The translations under genes were made by a program, and so were the position numbers. A stretch of DNA of 64,000 nt, from positions 62,005,160 through 62,069,159 of the forward strand of contig OX104130.1 in NCBI GenBank assembly GCA_944470555.2. The letters run 5' to 3'. Positions 37,853 to 49,800 of the stretch are shown here, piece after piece. Source of the DNA: Heterobilharzia americana. Taxonomy: Eukaryota; Platyhelminthes; Trematoda; Strigeidida; Schistosomatidae. Every line of letters begins with the position of its first letter. Positions within the stretch are counted from its first letter, which is position 1. The notes below the pieces were generated by a model that was not told where the DNA came from, did no database searches, and saw only the letters and a program-made list of their open reading frames with translations.

Positions 37853-40800
37853 CCGATCATTCATTACAAAACAATCTCCACATTATAACAATCTTTCATA
37901 CCTTTTTGATTAGGCAAACTATTAGCCATATTTGTTGCCTCATTTAACATAAATGTTTTAAAATCAAGTTTTTGTATTTCCAAGTGTAGTTTTACAATAT
38001 CAATCTCCAACATATCATTGGCAATATGAAAAAAATTATTTTTTTCATTATTTGAAGTTGAAAAATTGAAGTTTTTCTTAACAGTAAATATAGCCTCTTC
38101 ATTTGATAATATTACTCGACAATTGTGTATACGGTATAACTCTTTAATTGATTTCAGATTAAAATGAGATTCAATTTTTCTTACGCATGAATTACAGTGC
38201 ATATTATACACAGAAATAGTGATTTCATAATCATATTCCTAAAAGAAAAAAATTATTCAAACAGGATGGTAATATTAAAATATCTTAGTTGTTTAAATGA
38301 TTAAACTATTAAATGAAAGAGAAAGGAAATGTGACTTATTGTTTGATAACAATTATGAAAATGTGACCTATCGGTTTACGCAGTTAAATGTTAAGTAATA
38401 AAGTCAAGAGTTTAAGGCTTGCTTGACAATCCAATAAGTTTATGTACAATAACTAGAACTCATAGTCTAGTATACTAAAATTAGACTGAGTTGAGTTTGA
38501 AGATAATAATGAAGAGCTAGGACAAATAATCAATGATAAGTTGACTTTTCCCCCCTCCCTCAGGGAACAGCTTTCATTTTGTTTTCTACAGAGTATATAT
38601 GAGCAGTTTTGTTACTATGTTAACCCCAATATTATGGATCGTGTCAAATGATGACAATAATAGAAATCTTCATTAATTACCGATAGCCTGATAGACTTGA
38701 ATAGATTACTTATATTTTAAGTGAGACAAAGTAAGAGGATTGAAACTTAACGTCGAATGAACGGTTGACACCGTCGATGAACCACATAGCTAAAACACTG
38801 CTGATCTTACCGATTGATACAAATTATATATTATTTATTTGTCCCTTGGGTTCTTAATAAAACATAGGGCTTCAGTAGCACGTCTCCATTCCACTCTCTT
38901 CTCTGCAATCTTTTCAACCTGCCTCCACCACTGTCCACAACCTCTCATTTCTTCCTCACACCATCTCCTCCATGTCACCCTCAACTCGGACACCCAACTC
39001 GTCGCTTCCCATCTGGGTTCCACTCAACGACTTGGCCTGGCGCGTGATGTCCCCACTCGGCCTTCTCAGTGTATGCCCAATCCACCTCCACTTCCTTCCA
39101 GTGCATATTTGTTGAGTGATAGGTTCTTGATTAGTTCGTCGCCAAGCCAGAGTTCCATGTTGCTTATTCCTTCTGGCAATCTATCTGAGCTTCAGTAGCG
39201 AGCCAGTGTAGGGGGCAGTTGTTGATGAATGTCTGTAGTTAGTTGGAAACGCCTTTCGTAACGCGCCAAGTCTCTCAATCACCATACAGAAGCACTGACT
39301 TGACGTTGGTGCTGAGTGTAGAAGATATCCACACTGGTTTCAAGCTAATGAACGCCTGTCTTGCTTTTCCGATCCTGGCTGCTTTGACGTCCTCGTCTGT
39401 GCCTGTGCCGTCTGTAGTTGAAACAGTGCTTCCTAGATAGGTGAAAGAGGCTAGTTCCTTTAAGTTTCTCCAGTTGATGGTGATTGGAGCTTGTTGTTGT
39501 TGGTTGGGTATCATCATCACTTGTCTTCTCTACGTTCACTTGAATGGTGTCCCGTCTTCACTGCCTCTTCTGTCAACTTGTTACTTTTCGCCTGTAGATC
39601 TTCAAGTTTGTGTGACATTAGATACAATACATCGTTGGCGAAATCCAAATCTCCTTCTAGGATCTTTTTCCCGGTCCAGCCAGCGTATCCCCCTCTTCTC
39701 GTTCCTCACTGTTTGTTGCATGATCCAGTCGACCACAATCAGGAATATCATTGGTGATAGTAGACAGCCTTGTCTTACTTCTATCTTCACTTCAAAAGCA
39801 TCACTGAGCTTCCCATTGTGAATTACTTAGCATGTGGCGTCTTCATATAATTGTTAAAATGAGATTGATAAAGTTTTGTGACACTGAAACCGTAGTGTTG
39901 AAGCAGTTGCCTGCCAAATCACTTCCCGGTCGACGTTGTCGAAGACCTTATCAAAGTCGATGAAGTTGAGGTAGAGAGTTGACTGCCATTCTATACTCTG
40001 TTGTATGATGATGCGTAGTGTAGCGTTGCAATTTGGTCGGCACATGATTTGTACTTCCTGAATCCAGCGCGTCCTTTAATTTCTCCAGGACGATGCGGCT
40101 TAATATTTTGCTTGGAATGGACAGCAGCATGATTCCGGGCCAGTTCTTGCAAAGACTTAGGTCGCCCTTCTTCGGGAGTTTGACAAGGTAGCCCTTCTTC
40201 CAGATTGATACAAATACTACGCAAATAATAGTAATGGTACACTTTCTGGTGAATGCTATTTCTATTTTAATAAGTAAACCATAAACAGAAGTTAAAATGA
40301 GTACGTTGAACAACAGTCTGCTTTGTTCCGTTTTTTTCAGCGAGGACAGTTTAAATTGGTAACATGACGTTGCAAATATTCGATTAAGAGACTTAAGTTA
40401 TGTCTAGAGTTCTGAGGCATAGAAGACAATTCAGTTAATGAGATTATGAACTTGCATCAGCTAATGTGGCTGAGGCATTTGTTACATATGTTATCTCATT
40501 GCTCAAAGCTAAGTTATAAGATGGCTGAAGCAGGATTACTCTGAAATATACCTAACAGTTTATAGATAAAAAGGAGATGTCGGTGATACGGATGTGATCC
40601 TTCAAATGCTAACAACAAATGACTGGGAAACACTAGTGGCGTGGCTTAAAATAAAATATAACAATGCAACTCAATCCAGTTCGAGTTTATTTACTGATCA
40701 ATGAGTCAGAATTATTATACCACGGTTTATGATACTACCCGGTAGCCTATTACTGAAGTAGGCAGAGCAGGATTTGAAACTGAAATTGAAAATTGTGCCT

Positions 40801-43800
40801 AAACTTACGATATAGAACAGATATATTCACTCATTGTAAACGATAAAATTATGAACACTTTGCTCTCAATGAATCTAAAGGCCACCTTAACAACTGATGA
40901 GATAACCAGTTACGTTTTTTTGTTTAGTAAAAAAACTACTTTCCTAGCCGAAATACTGAAACTTGATTGGTTATTTTAGCAGTTGCTAGGATAGAGCCTT
41001 TTAATTCACTTCACTAATCTTCATTAATTTGCCTCTTCTCAGTCATTTAATAGGTTTTCCTTTTTTTGTCAGTTTTTTCTTTGTGCCGTTCTAAACTGTG
41101 ACAGATTGAATCTAAGCGTTTTTATGGCGGGCTATGAGTTTTTATATCAAATAGAAAGTTAAATGTCATTACATAAAGTTGATATGTGTGCAAATAATAT
41201 TCCTACCAGTACTATTGAATGAAGTTATGCACACAAAAAATATATCTAAAGCGGGACAGTATACACATCTTACAATACTTGACTTATCACGTGAAATGTA
41301 ACAAACGTTCTGGAAATGTTAGGGTCAAAAAGGAGATTTAACCACGCATAGAATCATACAAAACTCCAAAGTTATCGTGATAGTCTGCTGATATGAAGAG
41401 ATAAAGAGTTATTGAAAACCACGCTTAGACAGTGATAGTTAATCAACTGACTTAGCTTTGATTCAGAATCTTGAAACTATAACTGTTCACCATTATTTGC
41501 TGATACTTGTAATCCTCTGTTGTTATACTGGATCGAATTGATCAACCTCTGTTGCCACCCGCATAAGAGCCCACGTAGCAACAGTTCGATCCAGTATGAC
41601 AACAGAAGATTATAAGCACCAGCAAATAATGATAACTGATACACTTTATAAAAGTGGTGGCTATCGTGTCTTAGTGCCCTAGTTGATAACGCTTTGATGT
41701 TTGAAGCAATGGGTACAGGGTTCGAGTCTAACTGGGGACAATATCACTCACTAGGGTGCAGAAACATCCAGCTGACGAGTCGCAAATAAGACGAAACGGG
41801 CATCCTGGATTCCACTGGTAGTCACAACCAAATAACATATAACTGTTCATTTTTAAAAAGAAATCTAGAGTCATCTACAGCAAACTAAGGTATGATGATG
41901 AACCAAACTGCTAATCAGATGAAGAGAAGGTAAACAGGTCAGAATTTAAACTTCTTATCCTGAGATATTGCCAAGTCTCATGAATGACAAGAATATTACG
42001 ACACTCAAATACACACATACTCGGTGTTCAAAACAGAATTAAAAATTAGAAAAGGAGGCAAAGAAAAAAATGAGTTATTTACTTACTGCTTCTGAACTAT
42101 CTATTAATGGATGATTTATTTTTTGTTCAAATTGTCCAGAAGGAAGTCCTTCATCAGAATCACTTGAGGATGAATGAAACTTTATCCGTGCAGTTGGATA
42201 GTGATTAGAAGTCAAAAAGTTAGAAATCTGTTTGAGTACGTCAGTATCCATATTCAGAGACCCAGCAGGATCAACAGTAGACTTACTAACAGTCAACAGT
42301 TTTCCTCTTTGAGATGAAGCTAGAACGTGTATATCATACTTTAAGTCCAAAGAATCACGATGTATACGAAGTAATTCATCCAATTTGCTAATACTAACTT
42401 CACCATCAGTTTGTACAATCAAAAGACTTGAGGAGGATTGAATAAGTTCATTCAAATCCACATTTTTACATAATTGAATATTTGACTGACATTCAGGTAA
42501 CATTGCTGAAGGCAACTCATCGCTCAAAATTAGTATATCTTTGCATGTAGATAGTGCCTCAGGTTTTAAAGTAGCTTTAAATCCCGCCTTGTTAATACAA
42601 TCGATCAAATCTACAAAATGAAAGGAAATGATAACAAAATTAACAAATGTGTAATTGTCTGTTGATCCGATTTTTGAAGTAGACTTGTTTCAATGAACTG
42701 TAAAAGTATGATAGTTGAAATTTGAGAGAAAACATAATTCACGGCGACGCTTGAATCACCAAGGTCTCTTGTTTGTTGGCGCTCGTCAGCAAGGCGTATC
42801 TGCAACTTCGATGGGACTGATGTCCTGGCTGAGATTCGGACCTGCGTCACCTAGTGCTGTAGTCGACGACTTTACCATTGAGGTATTCATACCACGAATT
42901 TAATCATCATCTATCTACATTAATTGTTTTTGGCTAAAGTAAGATAAACGATACATGTTTCCTACTCGCTAAAACAACTGCTTCTATATAAATGAGCCGT
43001 AAAAATTTTATAACAAACAGGAAGAAGTTCTAAACACACATCTATACAAACTTCTCAGTCATTACAGAAACTACGCGTAAAAAGTGGCTGCCGAACCAAC
43101 TTGACAAAATAAATGAATAAGAATATCAATAATTTAAAGGAGTATGGTTTACAGGAAGTTAAGTGTACTGCTGTCAAATGACTGTACTGAATATACCCCT
43201 TACATAGCGAAGTAGATCCCTGTCAGTTAAATGGTTGGAGGTTGGACCTACGTTTCGAACTTATTAGCACTCATCTGCGACCTCAAGGTAACCGGTGTCA
43301 CCTATAAGATCTAAACCCGCATCACCTAGTGTTGTAGTCAGCGACGTTACTATCCATCAAAGCGCACCAAAATGATGAGCCTTCTAGCTTGGTGACCACA
43401 TTGCAAAGTGATCGGTGGAATTCGGTCAGCATTCACGACTAGATAACATGAAATTTGTTGCTCTCCAGTGACTAATCAATGAAGTAGATCCTATTCAACG
43501 AATTTATCTCCTAGGTTGTATGATTCGTATTAATATCAAATGAAGAAATTCTAATTTTTGTACGGTTGTACACTTCACGAAAACAAAGTCGTTAAAAAGA
43601 TTTCCTTCACGATTAAATTGAAACGACAAAATATGAAGTGGAATACAGGGTGATCACATTAAAAAGCAGCTACACCTATTATTCAACTGAAATAGTTTCC
43701 CCAATTACACCTCTACCTTAAATAAAATACGACTGTTTTGTGATTTGCTAGGTTTACATTATCATTTCCAAAATTATCTTTATGTGTATCCATGTCATGC

Positions 43801-46800
43801 TCAACCACTCACGTGTTAGTGATTAAAATTCAGATTTTGAACCGCTAAATATTTGCTTTCATTAAGCTTTTTTTCAGTGTGCCGTTTGACTAAACTATTC
43901 CGAAACTAAGCTTATTGTCTAAGCTAGCTCCCTTCAGGGTTCGAACCTTGATGCAGATCGCACAACAAACAGGTGTGGTTAGGACTCTAGAAAACCTTTT
44001 TATCAACGCATGTTGTGTCTTGGAGACCTGCAAATAAGATCCATCTCAAGGAACTGCGTTGAGTACCTTCTCCAACTGTCAGCTCAGGAAGTGAATTCAC
44101 AGTGTGTTTATCTGAGGACCCTGTGGCATCAGCAGCCGACATTGCTAATGGTGTCGCATTACATGCTGGAATTAAAGTTGCAACAGTCAACTGGATCATC
44201 ATCAACAGTCATCTGTGTGCTTCCAGGTTAGAAAGTCGAATTAGAGTGAGAAGTAAGCAGTAATACACGACTTTTACCATCAAACTTCTATACCAGGTGC
44301 GCTCCACAAATTTCGTAGTGCTAGTTGGCGACTTGAATGCATGGATCGGACGTCTTGGTGGTTAATGTGGATTGGTCGGCCGCGAGTACGTGCTCTGCAG
44401 TACGTTTTCTGCAGCCTTATGCCAGTTCACAACGCATTTCTAGCCAGCAGCAACAACCCGCACAGTCATCGCTAGCTTAGAAGACTGTTCCCTCTGAACA
44501 CCCACACCCTGAACTACAAATATTTACCATAATTTCTGAAGAGGAGTATCCCCAAAACGTTTCTTGATTATCTTGTAGGTTCCATAAAAAGGCATCAGGT
44601 AGAAGGAGGACGTACAACTATCCCTCTCTATTGTTGTAAACCAGCAGTGGGGTTAAGTGTCGCTGTTCATGTTATGACAATAAATAAGCTCCTATGCCTT
44701 GACATCATGTATTTAATCTGACAACTGCAAAACATATAACTTCGGCAGTGTCACGTTATCCCGACTTCTGCATGCCACACTGTCCGAGTATCGATGCACT
44801 TCTTTAGGCCTTACCCACCCTTATGAGTCAATCACTGGACTGAACCCAAGACGAGTTATCTGCGACCCTTTAACTGTCAATATTTCTCCCCTTTCATTCA
44901 ACAATAAATGATAAAGACCAACGACTTCCCATCCTTGCATTCCGTAAGATCTAAGTCATCGGCAGACAGACAAATAATATCAAGATAGGACCTGGTATTA
45001 CTACGTAGTGATCCAAGTTGCAACACCTCCCTTAAGCATATAAAGCGAGAATGTACCAAGATGAAAGGTTAAGAGATCAAGAAGGCAATCAAAAGCGGCA
45101 GAAAGTCATCAAAAGAAAGTAAACAGTGAGAAAACAATGAAATTCAGTATGACGATTAAGTTGAAGATACTGTTTGGATACATATCTGCGCCACAGATTG
45201 ATTCTGAGTCATACCATATAGTCTTCAACCACTGAGTCATAGATATCAACAACTGGATTACATATTCTATAAAAATGAAATAATTAACTACATACATAGA
45301 AATTGTGATAATACGTGACAAGTGATTTCACTTAACATCCAATAATTTCTCAACCATGAATCATACGGAAATGAGATAGAGAAAAATAAAAAGCTCTTGA
45401 AATGAACCATACAACAGTGCAGTAAAATGAGTTTTAAGTAATAATATATTTTTGCACGAATAAAATAGTACGCCCAATAGTGCTTATCTGGTATTCTTAT
45501 TTTTATTTCTTCGGTTCATTAACTCAGTTTGATTTCGCCATTTCTTTTAAACTTTGCATCGATGGCACTCTTGAATGAAGTATGTAGTTATGATGTAGAT
45601 CAGTTACCAGGTATAGTAGGGAGTTGGTCAGTGTATTAATTGGTGTTTTAGGATGGAGGATAGTTGTGGTGGATTAGCATTTGTCGGTGTCCCACGACCA
45701 CCTGGATGGAGTTCAAGCGATCATGTAACCCAGTGGTTTAAGACGGTGGTAGATATGACTTAGACTTGGAACTAAGCGATATCATGCTGCAGCTTTCATG
45801 TTTCTTCTGTTATCAAAAAGTAAAACGAAAGTAATGAATGCTTGTTTGAATGAGTTATTGAGATTGCTTCGCTAACAACCCACTTCTACTTTTGAATTAA
45901 TTATTTCGCTTCCTTCCTCGTATACCACTTTTACAGCCTAATGTTGCCTAAACTGTTCTTTATTGAGCATTTCTTAGTGCCATGTACCAATTTTGTGTGC
46001 AAAACAATAATAAGCGAGCAACAAGCCCTCACATAACAAGTTTAGTTCATAGCCCAGTATACAAACCTGTACTAAGTTGAGTTAAATTATTCATTTCTCA
46101 ACCGGTAGGACCCGTACCACTTAATAAAAACAATAGTTAATGTTTGCCAATAAAGTTATGTACAGCTGAGAATAGCTTTCCCTAAGGGATAGTTTTTCCT
46201 CGTTACAATTTTTGACAAAAACCGCACTCATAAATGGTAAGAAAACAACTCACCAGGGGCTGCTACATTCTGTAAATGCCATATTTCTAATGATGATATG
46301 TTTATTCGAAAAGTAATTACTCCATGGAAGCCTCGCAAACGATGTTTGATTACATCTTCACAATTCGGTAATGTGAGATCTTCAACAACTAAACATGTTT
46401 CCAAGGCTTTACCACACGTATTGTCCAAATATTCGGAAAAATTCTGCGTTTCATACAGTGGTTCTGCTTCGAAACCCATCGTATTGATAGTAGTAACAAA
46501 ACACTCAGTATCAATATTGGCTTCTGCATCGTAGATGATGACGGCGCGCGCAGACGTGAGTGATATCTGTTAAGCAGTAAGTTAAGTAGGACTGAATGAT
46601 CAATTTTAATAACCACAAAAGGCAAAAAACAATACGACACAAAATTATTTTCGCCTAGAAGATACTGTTTAATGGTTCTCTTCGGTGATAAAATTCATGT
46701 TTTTCTCCAAATACACCACCACTGAGATCTATGATTCATTTTGGAAAGATAAATACGTTAGGCTCATGGCTTCAGGCTCACTTCAAATTCGGGAAGCAAC

Positions 46801-49800
46801 ATAGGAGATATTAATAATTTCAAGGGGGATGTGAGGAATAATAGACAAAAAGGGATATGAGATGGTATATCTCATTCTAATCCGAACCTAGATACAGGCA
46901 AATACTGTGTCATTTACCGAATAGCATTTTGGAAATGCATTATGCATTCACTATGATACAACTAAAAGGTCACAGTGTCAGTATATAAGCATGTCATCGG
47001 AAAGTGTTCAGCCAACTAACTATATGTCTTATTTACACTCACTCATACACACATTGGAATTACTCAGATAACCCATGCAATAGATAGTTTCGACTTTAAG
47101 TTTACCACTAGTGACTTATTACATAACACACATGTGTGAATATGTAACTCAGTAACCATGTGGAGGTTTGTGTGCTAAACAATAGGCTAAACCTACTGCT
47201 TGTGAGATACTGTCTAGCTGCCAAAAACTCAAAAGGTAGGGCCGTTCTCGAATACCTGACCTATAGGTTGGCAACTGACTGTCAAGGCCTATTAACCACA
47301 GTCCCACAACAACACAAGCCTACAAATTTCTGAGTCATTGGGATACGAGACATTTACAACTGAATACTGTTTATGTTGGGTTGTTGCAGTTTTGTAGCTC
47401 TGAGCTACAGGTTCACACACTCAACTCTTGACCAGCTAGTCATGAACTTGATCGCTGATTCGCTTAATGATTTTGACCCATCAGTAGTGGAATAACCTTA
47501 TACACTAACTATGCAGTCATTGAATTTCAACATATTATGAACTGAGATGATATTGTGATGTGATAACCAAATACACCGATGGTTTCTTGACAAAGATACT
47601 ACGACTAGTAACCAGGACGAGAGATGGCAAGAACCAGCGGACGAGTAGCGATAGATCAAAAATGCATAATATTCTTAAAGGATTTCATGGCATTCATGAG
47701 GTTATTAATACGGTGTTTTAAAATAGTCTGATTAGTATTCAATTCATTTGTCATAATAATAATGCAGTTTTGTAAACCACATTATCAACAAGAAGTTATA
47801 AAGAAAGATAATGGAGTAGTAATAACGTTCATACGTTGGGTTTAATAAATGAATAATCATATTCCCCGATATATCATTAATGATTTTGCTTTATGTATTG
47901 GATATATCTACATATTGACAAACCAGAGTGAACAAGCCCTAGTACAAGTTTCTGTCTAAAATACTGGCAGATGCTGAGATCTTACCAGTAACTTGCGTAA
48001 TGAAACTATGACTACTTACCCCCATCTGCCTAGGAAGGAACCAATGGTATACATGAAGCATTTAATTCGGTAATAGAGTACGAATTGCAAATGATGTCCA
48101 CTGTTCATAGTAAATATGCTGTTCAATTCCTGCAACCTTTTTTTATAGTTCATTTCACCATTTTCTGCCTTTCGATCGTCAGTATCGTGAGGATGTGGTA
48201 GTTTAAGTGGATATATTTATAAGAGCTATTTCACGCTCCCAGATTCTTCTTGATTTTGTCTCACTGATAGGATATTTCAAGTCACGGTTGTAGACAAATA
48301 ACAAAAACTGCTATATTCCTGAATTTATCTGTAGGTACCAGTTCCATTGAGCAAAATACTGCAGAAGAGAGATCACTACTCAGTTGGTTTATGAACTAAT
48401 AAGTCAGGGAAAACTCGACAAAAAAGTCGAAATCCACTCAGTAATCTTGTGTCTGTTTGTGCAGTAGGCGATGAACCACACATTGTGATGGCTAGTGGTA
48501 CTAACTGACTGTCCAAACCTCGGAAGGTGAAGCGGAGTTCGAACCCACGACCCACTTGGTTGGAAGCCAACTCCTAAAATCAATGACTTAAAACACTCAA
48601 TCTCAGGTCAGTAGTGAAACCATATGAAATAGTTTATTCAAGATGTACTAGCAACTGCAGTAATCTTGCACTTCTATGGCAAAAAGGAGAGATTAGAAAG
48701 GGCCAGCTGAAAATGTAACCTACTGATGTACCGAGTTCCACTGCAAGTGGTGAGGTTTGTAAAGAACGAAACCGATTACCGAACAAAAATCCCGAAGAAT
48801 CGCCTATTTAGTAGGCATCGAAAAGATGTCTATGGGATTACTTTTTCAGGCTCTGATATAAATAAAAAATGAGACTTATCCAGTTTCTTTTTTGGCAGGT
48901 CCATGATGTTGGCAGCGAGAAACTGTCCACGGACCGAAAACTTTTGGTAACACTATCAGTCAGTTGTTGCTTCTTAAATTGTCTTCCCCTCTACCTCCTG
49001 CCATCTTTTTTAACTGACTTTTCCGTAACGTGCCAATCACTTGACGTTGTTATATCCATGTCTTGAGACTGCGCTCGAAACTAGATTTCAAGGCAGTCAA
49101 TTGTATGATATAGGCAATGCATTGCTCCAGTCGATACGTTAAAATCATGTCATGGTTGTAAGCTAAAATTTTAGACAAGCAGATACATTTAGTCATCCAA
49201 TTAATCTCAACCAGTGGCTTTTGAGAGCCTATACAGTACATCCTATGAGTACTAATACTTTAAATGACCAGTCTTCATGGTTATGCAGTTGTAGATATAG
49301 CATTACGTTCGAGTGGACCTATGGGCCGGTGGTTTAGGAAAATGACTTCCAACCAGTGGGTCACAGGTTTGACCCCCGCTCCACCTACCGAGATTTTGGA
49401 AGCCAGATAACATCACTAACGCTCACTTAATAGATGTGACTTATTGCCAGTATACGAATATACACACTGCCTACTGGACGGATATGCACAAGGCAGCTGA
49501 CTGCATTTTGTTCGTTATCGTTCATTAACAGTTGTTCAAATGATGGTTAGCGGAATAGTGTTGTCAGAATTCATGAAGTTCGAGATACCTATCAATCCTT
49601 TCCTAGCTTTCACATGGACAACCAACGACTTTGCCCGGTGAAAATTTAGAGATACGCTTTGATGAAATATACTTCTACAACACACCAGACTTATATCCTC
49701 CGCAATCAAGTACTTAATTTTGCGGAACTGACTGAAGGCTATTTAATAGTATCACGAAGCAGACTCGATGATGCTGAAAGCTAATAAATGAAACAAGATA

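Noticed and set aside
37585..37947. 120-codon frame with a Tyr-Ile repeat
   Set aside because: The repeat is the translation of the (TA)n microsatellite, not a protein repeat.
46298..46534. Plus-strand 78-codon frame
   Set aside because: Antisense to ATP7 exon 2.
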